Source of the DNA: Akanthomyces muscarius
Taxonomy: Eukaryota > Ascomycota > Sordariomycetes > Hypocreales > Cordycipitaceae
Direction: 5' to 3'
DNA: 64,000 nucleotides
NCBI RefSeq assembly: GCF_028009165.1
Contig: NC_079244.1
Location: 4,588,001-4,652,000 of the forward strand
Made by a program: the position numbers and the translations under genes. Positions 1-11,804 of this stretch are shown in pieces. Below the pieces are notes generated by a model that worked only from the letters and a program-made list of their open reading frames with translations, was not told the DNA's origin and did no database searches. The stretch's first letter is position 1; the number at the start of each line of letters is the position of its first letter.

Positions 1-1637
1 CGTAGCGACCTAGCGATCTCGACTTCGCGTTTATGCTCAATTTGTTTCAGAAGAGAACCAGACAAGCCCATGGACTTGACACTCTTTAATTGAGCAAGCA
101 TGTTTGAGGTAGCGGCAACTCGGTTCTCTGTTTCTGCGTTCCAAGCCGCCCTGGCGCCAGAGATTTTCTTGCCCGTGAGAATAGACCCAAGAAATGTAGC
201 TATAGCGGTAGGTCAATATCTCGGTTTATCTGGGGAACCAAGAGGGTGTCCTTACCTAGAGTAGGCAAAATGATGAGGAAACAGGCGGCTCCAATGAAAG
301 TGTGAAGAATCCAAATGCCAAAGGCGACTTGAATAATACACGACCACGACTCATACGCAAGGGAAATAATGTCCTCAGTTCCCTCGACGTCTGTACTCAT
401 CAATGTGACAGCATTTCCAGCGTCTAGTGCTTCAGCACTAAGACGCTGCGTTTTATCATATACGGCCACAACAAGTATGCCCCGAATTGATGTGACAACG
501 CGGAAGCCCCAGTGCTCAAAAATGGTTCTCGTTACCTGAAAGTGTAAGCATGCGCAACAAAAGGTGAGATGGACCACGAGTTGGAGTGAAACATACGGCG
601 AGTCCGAAGTAAATAATCCCACAAGCACCAATAAGACCACTAGTAGAGGCACGGCTAGTGTGCTCCTGGCCGACTGCCTCCACTGTCCGTAAAACAAGAA
701 AGGGTTGCGCGATGACGAAGCCAATGTACAAGAGGCGAGGAAGGAGGACTTGTGCAAATTGCCATTTCAAGGTGCGCAACAAAGCCAAGAGTAGAGCTAG
801 TCGAGAAGATTTATTGGCTAAGTGAAGTCAGCAAAAGACAGCACAAGTTATAGTGAGCGGGCAGTCCTGCCAAGTAGGACAACCAAAATATTGGATTGTA
901 CCTTTGACCCAATGATGCGAGAATCGATCGAAGAGCCGCTCAGACTCGAATTCCTCGCCAATACTAGGCAACTTATCAATCGTGAATTGATTACGCCATC
1001 CGAAAACAAGCAAGGGATTCAACCAGACGAAAAGTGACCTATTCCAAAAGCCAGAGGCGGTCTCAGCAGAGACTGTAGATCGTAGTTCCTGAGACAGGTA
1101 GAGGCCACGCTTCGAAACTTCCTCAAGGATAACCAGGAAAAACTTAAGAACGACAATACAAACTTGTAGGGCTGCAATAGCGCTTAAAGTGTTCCGAAGA
1201 AAATATGATCGAGCCATAGTAATGTCGAAGATCATAGTAAGGGAAAAAAGGAGGCTTAGGAAAGAAGAAGGCTGTAAGTAATAAATATGCGTAACTACAA
1301 TAATAGCCATCGTGCAAATAGAAGCGAGTAATGACATAATCGAGGTAGCAACAGTAACACGCGACTGGAAGTAGTCAGTCTTATGCCAGAGCATAATGTT
1401 GGCGGCTTGTATGGCGACGAGCGCCACGCCGCATGCCAGTTTGCTCCATAAAAGGTAGCCAGGTCGGACCTGACGCTGGGTATGCAGGAGAACCTTGAGG
1501 TAAAGGGGCGTGACAGAGACGACAAGGGCGGTTGGAATCAGCCCGAGCATAGCATGTTCGAAGAGGACGGTAAAGTCGAAGTGGCCAGGTAGCTGGGGCC
1601 CAAAAAGGGAGTCATTCGACTGAGCCAGCGACGACAT
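1..1637 (-). CDS. ABC transporter, subfamily C (MRP/multidrug type), 5' part only
   Basis: The gene runs off the left edge, so only the N-terminal ~478 residues are seen. Exons, in gene order: 1637-902, 817-597, 535-256, 199-1. All junctions are GT-AG and the phases close (1, 0, 1). The N-terminal part carries several hydrophobic helices (a TMD0-like region). It is followed by the linker with SETASGFWNRSLFVWLNP-like sequence and then the first exporter transmembrane domain, containing YDKTQRLS and STDVEGTEDI, both typical of fungal ABCC proteins. No nucleotide-binding domain lies inside the window. The start at 1637 was chosen because homologous fungal ABCC proteins begin with a short M-S-x-L segment; an upstream in-frame Met at 1967 would add 110 unlikely residues. 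Expected role: ATP-driven export of drugs, toxins or conjugates at plasma or vacuolar membrane. It is a paralogue of the complete ABCC gene at 35.95 kb. Substrate unknown. Confidence 0.88.
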
Positions 1638-2852
1638 TGCGAATGTGTCTGCCCTTGGGCCGTGGGTGAATGGGGTAAAGCAATGGGGGACGCAAAGATG
1701 GTGCCGAAAGTGAAACCGGGAATGGCAAGTGCGAAGTCGAGATATCTGGGAAATCCTGGGGGCGAAGCGGGAGCAACAGAGGCTTTTAATCGCCAGGGCG
1801 TAATAAGCATTCGTCCCGGCGGTCCAATGCGCCTGGATCTGGCTGTTAGTTAGGAGTAACGAAGCGCTGCAATTGGCCGCGGGGACGGCTGGACGTGGCC
1901 TTTTTTTCAGTGCGTTGGCCAGAATGCATGCTGCACATTGGGATATGGAGCAGATAACCCAAGACATGTCCAGAGTATCCGTACAGCAGCGAGAAATGTC
2001 TTCAGGTGCGCGTGCAGGCTACCTGGCGTTGGTGTGATTGACCGGGACCTTTGTTGAACGGATGCGCCCCTACGCAGTAACTAGACTAATAACAGCAACA
2101 GGTAGGACTGCAGACAAGTGGGCGCCTCTCATCCTTCGCCGGGATACTTGCGTGACAAAGAGTGGAATCAATCTAGCTCCTCGCTTTCCATTGTCCATTC
2201 TGCCACGAAAGAGTGTGAAACCTGGCGCGACCGAAGAGCGAGTAAAACAGTACCAGAGGGAAACAAAACACTCTTGCTCGTCGAATGAACGGCATCTTCT
2301 CATCACTTTTACCGCCTGTTTCATATTTTGGCATCTGAGTCGCTTGCACCGAAAGGCCTCGGTGTGGACAAGCGTAGCAGGATTTTCTCTCGTCTGGGTG
2401 CCGATAGTCGAACCTGGAAAGCTGGGAGGTAAAGGCAAGAAGCAAATGGCCAGCATCATCAATATAACCATAAGCTTGGCTTACGAGACGCATACTCATA
2501 TCTTAACAAGACGTTGTGCTGAGTAGTGAGCTGTGGAAGGCCGGGGCCATCCTGATCCCGTCCCACTCGGATCAGGCTGCCGCGACCTGATTGCGCTGGC
2601 TGGACGCTGACACACGAGTTCCGTGCATGTGTGTAATGGCGTTGTCCAGTGGGCAATGGTCAGCCCCCACGACGGGGAAATCTGTGGCGTTGCCTAAGTT
2701 TGGCAAAAGTTCCTCTCTGCCCACACTCGACAATCCTCAGTTTATATCGCGACTAGCCAGCTGACCAGTTGCGCAAAGTTTTGCTCACAAGCACTTAGTT
2801 AACGTCGGGCACCCACTTGACACCACACCCACCTGGGACCAGCCTTTTGACA
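1638..2852. other. Upstream region of the ABCC gene, no gene seen
   Basis: This is the presumed promoter and 5' UTR of the leftward ABCC gene. The open frames here (for example 2038-2526 +) overlap on both strands and show no recognisable domain or fungal codon pattern. I see no convincing gene. Confidence 0.5.
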
Positions 2853-3104
2853 CTAAGAAAGGGCTTTTTATAAGGATAAGGATCATAAATTAATAACGAA
2901 AATAATTATAAGATTATAGAAAATATAATTAAATACTTAACAAGATTTTTAGTGTACTTTGTAGTTTTCTTCTTAATTATTAACTTCTCTATATTCTAAT
3001 AATTAGTTAAAAAAAGAGAGAAAAGGTTACTAGTAAATACTAGTAAATACTTGTAAGCTAAGAATAATTTCATTCAAATATAATAAAAAAGCTATACTTC
3101 TTAG
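2853..3104. mobile_element. Short AT-rich MITE-like element with imperfect terminal inverted repeats
   Basis: About 250 bp of extremely AT-rich DNA stand out sharply from the mixed-composition flanks. The left end reads CTAAGAAAGGGCTTTTTAT (2853-2871). The reverse complement of the right end (3083-3104) begins CTAAGAAGTATAGCTTTTTT, giving an imperfect terminal inverted repeat. Inside are short direct repeats of TAGTAAATAC near 3030-3050. There is no coding potential. I see no clear target-site duplication. A non-autonomous DNA transposon (MITE) or a RIP-mutated repeat remnant would both fit. Confidence 0.5.
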
Positions 3105-6100
3105 GGGGGGTTGCTACCTACGGCAAGCTCGGTGCTGCTGCCTACCAGCCAGAGCTTTCGTCAGCTGACCGAGATCCCATTCCAGGCAGTACGTGAAAGT
3201 CACCCTGCTTTGGAGCATGGAACAGCGAAGGGCTCCGAAAGAATGGCGCTTTGTTAGAGTAGACCAATGCCGACCCGGCCTCACAGCAAGTAACGAAGCG
3301 AAAATCCGCTTCTGTCGAGCCCTAGCTGGAGTTAGGTGCTGACCAGCCACACGTAGTAGCATAGCCATGAGAACTACTGATAGAGGGGAGATTGTCTGAA
3401 TGCATGGAGTAATTCAAAGCCGTTCACCACTCAAGAAGAAGCCAGAGACTATGAGAAATTAAACAGCCAACAGTCTAGAGTTAAGCGGTCCTTGCTTGCC
3501 GCGACACCTGGCTTTCTCATCCGTGCAGATTAAATTGCCACAGTATTCCAGCGTCGACTCCAAACTCTTAGCGAAGGCCATGGTTACTGCCACTTCAGCT
3601 GTCCAACAACGGCGAAACCCCCTTGTCAGGGCGTGCCGTGCCTCAATCTTGCATGATTGGTCTCACCACAGCTAGTCGGGCCGATGCAAGGACGGTTACT
3701 ACCAAAGTGGTGGTCAAAAAGCGGCCGCCACGTCAAGCCCGTCGCTTCGGGCAGTGACTTGCGTGTCTAAACCTACGGCCGCGGCGAACGCTACGCGCTG
3801 TGAGCGCCAATAAACGAGGCCTGGGTAATGCTGGCTAGCGAAAGAGGCAAACGCCGCTAAAGACCTGCTGCGCCTAATACATACCCATCTGCCAGCCAGC
3901 TGATGCAATTGTGCCCAGAACGGGGGGGGGGGGCGTTAAAGAGGAAGACGAACTAGAGAAGGGACGACGACAAAGGAGTGCGCAAAAAGAGAAAGACAGA
4001 AAAAAATATCGAAAGAGCAGAAGAAAGTTTGCGCATTTAACTACTGTAGATACAGCGCTGCTCAGCAAACGGTGCTATCGCGCAAACGTCGAAGAAAATT
4101 CACAAACTAGAATAAGCACGATCGCTTGCCCAGCGAAAATCCTACATTCTCAGCATGGAGGATGACGAAGGCTGCCAGTGGTATTTTAAGCCATACACCA
4201 GAGTATCTGAAGCCTTTGTAACACGTCTAGTTCCGACAATGGTAGTAACGGAACTGCTCGAAGACTGAAAATGTGAAGACAAAGCCAAGAACATAAACAA
4301 TGGTAGATGTAAGAGTCATGGTCCAGGGGGTATACGGCACCTTTGTATCCAACGCAGGCGGCCATTAAATTCAAGCAAAGTTGTACGTTTCCACGCTCAA
4401 CCGGTTTCATTTCTATACAACGGGCAGGCAAATCACAAGCGAGGACGTGTAGCCGCTGTAAGCGGTCAGCCTCCCCGAGTGGCCAGCGAAGGGGGGGTTC
4501 GAAGTGCAACTATTGCGCGTTCCTATCATCAAACCCGAACAATTTGGCAACCTGGACAGATTTTCTTCTTGTCAGAAAAAACAATTGTTTTGAGGTCACC
4601 AATCAAACGTTGTGTTCTGCTCACCCACGACACTGTGAACGTGTCACGCCGAAGCTGCACCACAAGACAGAGTGGCAGAAGATTTGCACAACAATTGCAA
4701 AATGTACTTGAGAGATTTTACGAGAGATTTTACGGCAACGGCGGCATCCGATACTCGCTGATTCTTTCCTCTCGATGGTTCGCGGTGCTACTTCGTGGTT
4801 TCCCTGTCACCCTTTCTATCGCACTACCCTACAGATCGCAACTTGTTCGCATGAACAGAGCAAGTACTGCCATTATGACGAAGAAAGATCAGCTTTCAGG
4901 GCTAGATGAGCATCCCTTACTACTATTAAATCACAGTAGCGAGATTATGGATATAGCTTACACATCGTGTCGCAAGATTCGGGCAACAGCGATTTTCACA
5001 TCGCGCTGCAGAGTGCTCGGAAGACCCAGTTCCATCCCGGTCATCAGAAAAAACAATTTACCGAGAACAAATCGACCTCTCGACCAGATGGACTCTCGTT
5101 ATTAGTGCGAACCAGTCATGGAAGCTTTAGTGAGGTTTTTGTTGGCGCCTGCACAGTTGCTTTTTCGCGAGGAGACGAATCGCACACCGCGATTATTCGT
5201 ACACCCACAGCAGCACGAACCTCCTGTTACTTACTGATTTGCTGCAGTATAGCCTTCCTCACTCATAATATCCGACTAAATCGTAAGAATAGAAGGGAGG
5301 TAACGACATATGCCTTTTTTTTATTAATCGAAGAAGGCGCATAGCGCAACCGTGATAGAAACTACTCTTTTTTCGAGCCTCCTCGTCACCACTCTTTCCG
5401 AGCGAGCGCCAATGGAACAGCAAATGCAACATTTTCCAATGATGACCTTAACGTCCTGCTGTAAGAAGTCACTAATGAAGTTTGGAATTCAGTTCATAGA
5501 CCTGAATGTTTATCAGGCCGCTTTCCGATATCAACTGCCTTCACAATGAGGTTATGGCGTGAAGGCATGCCGACGAAGATTTACCGAAGACGGCTGGAAG
5601 CGGGATGCCGTTGGTGAATATATTCTGCAATGAGACATAGTTCGGAAATAGCAGCATATTTAAAGATAAGGAATGGCATAATTCAATCTGTGTTTAGCGA
5701 CCTGCCTCGTTCGGTTTTGGCCGATGAGCTGCTTCCTGCTACGGCAAGTAAGTGGCAAAGCAACAAGACCAGCGAGGCCACTTTTGCAAAAGTGCAATTT
5801 GTCAGAGACCCTGTCTGCGTGGCTATCGTATCCCGCACGATCCGTCGACATGGGTCTTGGCCGGCGTGATCGGCTTCTTTGAGAGCAACCTGATTCGTTC
5901 TGGAACCCCGGGGGCTTGCACCAGAGACAGAGATGATGAGCGCCAGCTCATAGGGCAGACCGCGGGGTCGACAACGGTCCAAAAAGGCCCCTAAACTTCG
6001 GTATACCATTTTGGATTCCTCAGAGGAGAGGAACTGACTTTCCCTCTTATTTTAGCGGCAAAGGCCACAAACTACAGGGCCCTATAGAACTGAGTTTGGC

Positions 6101-9100
6101 CAGATTCTGGTGAATGTGGAGGGATACGAGGGCCAATGTGGGTCTTAGACAATGCACTGCTTGGTTGGTTATATGGGACAGTCGAGACCGCAGCTCAAGG
6201 AGGAAACGAGGCGGCGCCATGGCTCGACGTGGACGAGCTGCTTTCCTATATCGAGATTGGCCTGGTGAGGGCTGAGAGCTGGTAGTCTTTTATGCCCACC
6301 AACGTTAGCACCGGCGCGAGTATGAGGCGTGACGGTTCACAGCATCCCACGGCGAGCACTCTTATGCAGCTTGTAAGGAGAGACAGCTGGCGTGAGAACA
6401 ATGGGCAAGACCTAAACTAGCGGAAGCAACGGAGCTTAAAAAAAGAAGAAGTGTAGGGCCAAAGAAGCAATGCGAGCCTGCCAACTGCTAAAGTGTTTCA
6501 AACTTGGCAGCCTGTGGGGAGGCGATGACGGCAGTCTTGGAGGCTACACGGTGCATGACCAGTGAGCGGCGTGGCTTGCAGAGGCGTCGAGTCAATCAAC
6601 GACTGAAGAGGCAAAATCGCTTGCTTTGGCTCGGCAGCTCTGGGTGGTCTGTGGCGAGGTCAACGTCGCTACTTACGCACAATGACTGGCACACTGGCCA
6701 CGCGGTCGGCCGGTGGGCAAGGTTTAGAGGTGCAGACGTCGACGCTTGCTCGAGGCAGTAGCAGCGAGGCTGAAGCTAAATTCAATCTTGTTTGGCTTTC
6801 CCCAGACGCAGCAGCGGCATAAGGGGAGCGCCGCATTCGGAGTATTGCCATTGTAACAACGCCAAGACGGCAGAGCTGTAAAGAGTTTACTTGTGAGTAG
6901 GTACGGCGTATCGAGAGTTGCCATCTTTGAGAAGCTGCATTATATCCAATATTTGGCTGGAATTTGGCGGCGACTACCACAAAGTGGTGCAACGCTGAGA
7001 CGGAGGAGGATGGTGTTTGGCGCTATATCATTAGTTAGTTAGAGGGCAGCCAGTGGATGGTGGGGACGGCCGATGATGGCGAGGAAAGTAGGTAAGTTGG
7101 CCTTATGATTGTGATTAGACGTGTATTCCAGCAAGAGCATAGAGAACAGGTGAATGGTTCGCGGAAAACCCTGGCGAGGCCTGCTGTTCGATCTCTTGTG
7201 GTCATTCGCTGAGACTTTTGGTCTCCGTTGTCCAAGTCGCGTTCTGCTTGGACAACTCTGAGCGGCCCATTGCAACACACGCTGGTTAGGTGTGTGCTCG
7301 GCACGGTCATTGCCGCAGAGAGCTACCAAGCAGCATGATGGTATGGTTGAGGTCTCAAACAGGGCACAGTGGTCCAGCTGGCGGGTGGCGGCCCTGCAAG
7401 TATGGGGCAGTGCTTTTGGAGGAGGCTGACAACTAGGACAGGATTTGGCATGATGCATCATGACGTGAATCCTATGCTTGCTGGAAGATGCCCCGCGGTT
7501 TAGCTTGATTGCATGGAGGGATTTGGCTGGCAAATTGGATGGCGCAATGGATGAGTTTGACTGGAGGCAGAGGTATCATTGGAGCGTGGAAAAATGAGGT
7601 ATTGCAGCCATTGAAAGGGACAAGATGCTTGTAGGGCCACCAGCCACGGAGAACTGGCGGACGGCTGTTGAGTTTCTGTGCTTGAGCCACCTTCACCAGC
7701 CACTGGCTATTGGCCATGAACGATGAAATGAGCACTGGCGTACTGAAGCAACAACCGATATTTCTGCTCTGATTGCTGGCCGTCCTGCCATCCTCTATTC
7801 TTGCTGCGGGTGGGTATCGTCACGCTGCGATTGGTGCCGGTAATTACTTTCTCTGCCTTGCTTGTTCGAAAGCTTCCTTGCAAGCCTCGTCCCACCGTGT
7901 CCGTGGGCCGTGGACTGGGGACTGTCGAGTTTTAGTCGGCTCTTACACTTCACTGGTGCTGCCCTGGTGTTGCCCTGGCACTTGTACGAAGGGGCGTCTC
8001 CTCCGCGCGCCCGTATGTATGCCGCCTCTTTATCTGTCCCATGCCGAGGGAGATGCTCCAGGGAAGACGCAGGAGGCGTCGCAGCGTGCCAGTCGCACAG
8101 CTGTGACCTTGTTGACGTCTACTAGGTGGACTTGTAGATTGTCTGCTCTGGTACCTGACGGGCGATCCTCTGCTTGTCCGCCTTCTGCTCTGCTGCTGGG
8201 TTTTGCTTGCTCCCAGTCGCCCTTGCCCTGCCCTGTTCTCCAGCGCATCGTGTTGCACGAGTTCCACACAGGCTGTCGGCCCGCCAAGCCACAACGCACT
8301 GTCACGCCACGAAAAAGCGCTGTAGACTGGAGCATCCTCAGGGAGCGGCTTCGGGGCTGCTATTTAATCTAGTGCATTTGTTAGTGCGTTTATTAGTGCT
8401 TCCTTCAGCGCGCATGACATCTTGTCAGTGGGCTGGAGCAAGTCAACAAGTGCCAGTCCTACCTACCTACTGGTAAGAAGGGGGTCTTGGCCAGCCAAGG
8501 CCGGCCAGGCGGTGCCTCTGTTTCCCCTGCACCCCCGTACCTACCTAAACTCTACCGGTAGGTACTGTACCTCTCTGGCCTGACTGGCCTGGAACTTGTC
8601 CCTCCCCCTAGGTAATTTAGCACACGCCCGGCAAACACGCCCCCAAAGGACCACCTACCTATCTTTGGCACACCCCTCTCGCCGAAGCCACACCCAACCC
8701 CTCTCCTCCATTATTAGGTGCTTCTTGGGTGCCTTCCCTGCTTTGCTGCGCTGCAGAATGGCCGCCATTTTTAATCGCGTTGGATCCCGCGCTGCTTGGC
8801 CGCCCTTTTTCAGGCTTGCCCTGTCGTCCCGCCGCAGCTCTTCCCTCTTTCAGCACCTCTGCCTTCTAACCTTGGTAGCACCACCACCCAGGGCCCCATT
8901 TCGCTGCCTCACCTAGCCCATCCTGTCCCCTCGCAGCAAACACCCAGCGATCATCTTCCTCATCCAATTACCCATTCGCGGCTGCGTCCTGTCTTACCAA
9001 TTTTTATCTTTTCTTTTTCTATCTTATTGTCTCCGGCATAGCGTTATCCGCTCTACTCTCTATCCCTACCCCGGCCTCAGATCCATCGACGCCCATTCCG

Positions 9101-9557
9101 TTTCAGCTGACGATCTAGCGGCTTGCCACCACATCTAGTCGGTAGAAGCCGATTCTGAGACTCGCATTCAACGTTTCTTTCATACCAGCACGCCGCGCCG
9201 TCAACCGCTCTCGCAGACTTTCAACGCTCTGTCCATTCACGATCTCTACAGCCATTGTCACCCGGTACTCTGCTCAGGGCATTCTATCTCCAGCGCCTCA
9301 ATCTCGACTCCGCCCCCCGACTCGCGACCGCCCATCTCGTCCACGTCATCAAGATTGTTCTGCTTGTCGCCAGTTCAGCAGTCTTTCTATCGAAGTCGAC
9401 TCGAGAGCGAATGATTACTTGGCCGCCGCCCCTTTAATACCATCCTCCGACAATGCCGCAACGAGCTACTGCTACCCTAGCCACATTTACCTACGATACC
9501 TCCGTCACCCCACCGGGGCATTAGCATCCCTCTCCGAATACAGCACACTGCGTCGCA
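3105..9557. other. Gene-poor 6.4 kb region
   Basis: No gene can be supported here. It holds a run of 12 G at 3922-3933, many short overlapping open frames without recognisable domains, and one isolated 49-codon frame at 6136-6285 with protein-like composition (see findings). From about 8.4 kb rightward the sequence turns pyrimidine-rich with repeated TACCTA motifs. That part is probably the promoter and long 5' UTR of the gene at 9558. Confidence 0.45.
8450..8670. promoter_or_regulatory. Cluster of TACCTA / TAGGTA motifs upstream of the gene at 9558
   Basis: Within about 220 bp the motif TACCTA or its complement TAGGTA recurs: CCTACCTACCTACTGG near 8458, TACCTACCTAAAC near 8538, GGTAGGTACTGTACC near 8559, CCTAGGTAATT near 8607 and CACCTACCTATC near 8652. 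Such motifs are frequent in hypocrealean promoters. A regulatory role here is inferred only from clustering. Confidence 0.35.
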
Positions 9558-11804
9558 ATGGCCCTTTGGCCATTTCGCAGGAAGACGGTGCGCTCGCCGT
9601 CGCGCCCCTCCCCCGTCGATGACCGCGGAACTTCTCCAACGCGTAACCAGATGGAATCGATTCGCCACACTGCAAGCCGTAACGGCCACGCCGGCACTCC
9701 CGCTCCCAGAGCCAGCGTTCGGAAGAAGCAGCGCCCCGAGCCCAACAAGCTCCAGAGACGCGCCAGAACCTATAGCTTCTCACCCAACCGGCACGAAACG
9801 ATTCGAGTCGGTAGCAGAGGCAGACCGCAGCAGTCACAACATTTCGACAGTGATTCTGCCTGGACCCGCGCTCCAACTCTATATCTGAAGCGCGACCCCA
9901 ACCACCCCCCCATTGCTAGGCGTAAAAGTAGCAAGCGACGCCATGAAGACCACGAGCGAGAGGCAGAAATCAAGGCCATGAGTCACCACATGCCCAAAGT
10001 GCCCACCGACCGCCTACAACACGGTAGTAGCAAGCACAGCATCAAGAGGAGCAAAACGAGTCAGCATTCTGACCAGATAAGCAAGAGAACTTCAGAGCTC
10101 TCGCTGCCTCTACCAGACTCTATGCAATCCAGCTTGTCTGGAGATTCTGATATGACCTCATACAAGGTGTCAATTTTCGACTCTCTCGCTCCCCGACCAA
10201 CTCTTCGCTATGGCACTGGTGTCAAACGCACACCCTCGCGCGCCTCCGCCTCCGCGCACCCTGCCTCGCCCAAGGGGCTACTCTCGGAAGATAATACCAT
10301 CTCGGAGGAGATGATGCAGCCGCGCAAGCGTATCGATGACTTGGCTGATGATTTGGATGCCAAGGCGCTCCGTGAGCTGATGGATAGAGATGCCAAGAGA
10401 CGCCAGCGCGAACGTACCCGAGAGCAAGCCAAGACAAAGAAGAAGATTGCCGACGCAACCGAGCGCCACAAGCAAGAAGCAGAGGCGGCAAGAAAATCCG
10501 GATCGCCTTCTCCCTCCAACATGGAGCGTGGGGTCATGGGTCGCGAGCTTGTAGGCTTGGGCCTAGATCCTGCCTCCACGGTTGTCACGTCTTCGCGCCA
10601 GCGGGCCTCTCAATCACCCGAGCTAGCTGTGGCTAGCGAGTCGCAGCCTCCCCTTCAGGTATTCCATCGAACCGATACTCTACCGAGCGAGGACGCCGGT
10701 CAGGACACAGAAGCGTCATCTGGCCGTCCCGTGGCCCAATCAGTTGACCAAGAGGACTCTGCCCTGATAGCGCCACCAGCTTCTCGCTTGTCCAGCCTAT
10801 TGAAATCTAAAAAGTCTCGCTCTAAATCCACGCTCGGGTCGGAAAAGGACAAGTTGGCTGTTCCTAATGACGAGGATCAAGCGCGAAAAGGTTCCGAGGC
10901 GAGCACAGGCAAACCTACTCGTCTGTCCATTTCTTCCCTACTGAAATGGAACAGCAGGAACAAGCGTAGCTCTGGTCCCTCTTCATTCTCCAATACATCG
11001 AGAGAGGAGATGCAGGCAGTAGCTTCAGCCCAAGCCCAAGCCGAAGCCCTTGCCAGACTCCAGGGAGACGATGTTCGTAGTGGCTCTGCCGACAATCCAC
11101 GCATCGGCAGCTCCCTATCCGGCAACTACGTTGCCGGTAAAGTTGGTAACGCGCCAAAGCGCACTCGCTCACGATTCCGCGAGGATCTCGACGACTTTCC
11201 AACTCCGCCCGACTCTCGCGTGCAGTCACCGGAGGCCGAGCCCCCAGTGCCCAGCATTGCCGATAGTAAGCATGACCACGCTACGCAACCTATTCCCATC
11301 CCGGGCCGCGGAACACCATACGCATTTGGACAGCGTTCTGTCGAGAAGTTGCGCGAACGTGCACTGACTGAAGGCTCGGGAAGCTACACCGCGCCTTCAC
11401 CAGACCAGCATTTGTCCATGTCTCTTGCGTCAATTGATTCCGAAGGCTCCTGGCTTTCAGGCAACCGACGCTCTGGCACCCTGAGAGATAGCCTTCTGCG
11501 AGCCAATCGCCAAGCTCAGCGCAGTAGCTCTCCCGCCCAGAGCTTGGACGAGGAGCTGGGCATCACCGAAGACGAGTACATGACGCGCCTCACTCCCAAC
11601 TACCACTCTCAAGGTGCGCATGTCAGGCGATCGGAAGAGGGACGCCCCAGCAGTGACGAGGACGAGAGTGACTTGAAATGGGGTGCGGTCGGTGCCAGGC
11701 CGCACTTTGTCCACCGGGTCAACCGTGGGACGGTGCACAGCCAGCAAGCCCTGGTCAACATTGATTCTGCAGACGAGGAGAGCATCATTGAGGCTTCCAC
11801 GTAG
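9558..11804 (+). CDS. Conserved-looking large disordered fungal protein, function unknown
   Basis: A single uninterrupted frame of 748 codons starts at an ATG in good context. I do not recognise a catalytic family. The N-terminal ~60 residues are strongly basic (MALWPFRRKT start, R/K-rich). Residues ~60-75 hold a short Tyr-Ser-Phe-Ser-Pro segment. Around residues 205-220 there is a PRPTLRYGTG-like motif. Residues ~255-315 are a highly charged, probably helical or coiled-coil stretch (Arg/Lys/Glu-rich). The rest is Ser/Pro/Arg-rich and predicted disordered, with several RxxS and SP sites suggesting phosphorylation. The C-terminus is acidic (SADEESIIE-like). No membrane segment or signal peptide. 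The protein looks like the fungal cytoskeleton- or signalling-associated disordered proteins, but that is a guess. The long pyrimidine-rich leader upstream suggests a long 5' UTR. Confidence 0.75.
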   Translation: MALWPFRRKTVRSPSRPSPVDDRGTSPTRNQMESIRHTASRNGHAGTPAPRASVRKKQRPEPNKLQRRARTYSFSPNRHETIRVGSRGRPQQSQHFDSDSAWTRAPTLYLKRDPNHPPIARRKSSKRRHEDHEREAEIKAMSHHMPKVPTDRLQHGSSKHSIKRSKTSQHSDQISKRTSELSLPLPDSMQSSLSGDSDMTSYKVSIFDSLAPRPTLRYGTGVKRTPSRASASAHPASPKGLLSEDNTISEEMMQPRKRIDDLADDLDAKALRELMDRDAKRRQRERTREQAKTKKKIADATERHKQEAEAARKSGSPSPSNMERGVMGRELVGLGLDPASTVVTSSRQRASQSPELAVASESQPPLQVFHRTDTLPSEDAGQDTEASSGRPVAQSVDQEDSALIAPPASRLSSLLKSKKSRSKSTLGSEKDKLAVPNDEDQARKGSEASTGKPTRLSISSLLKWNSRNKRSSGPSSFSNTSREEMQAVASAQAQAEALARLQGDDVRSGSADNPRIGSSLSGNYVAGKVGNAPKRTRSRFREDLDDFPTPPDSRVQSPEAEPPVPSIADSKHDHATQPIPIPGRGTPYAFGQRSVEKLRERALTEGSGSYTAPSPDQHLSMSLASIDSEGSWLSGNRRSGTLRDSLLRANRQAQRSSSPAQSLDEELGITEDEYMTRLTPNYHSQGAHVRRSEEGRPSSDEDESDLKWGAVGARPHFVHRVNRGTVHSQQALVNIDSADEESIIEAST

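Noticed and set aside
4465..4510. tRNA-like boxes (GAGTGGCC and GGTTCGAAG)
   Set aside because: The B-box is imperfect, no acceptor stem pairs around it, and spacing of the boxes is too short for a tRNA.
7773..8372. 199-codon frame on the + strand
   Set aside because: It overlaps opposite-strand frames of equal quality, and Cys/Ser/Leu-rich composition suggests chance in pyrimidine-rich DNA.
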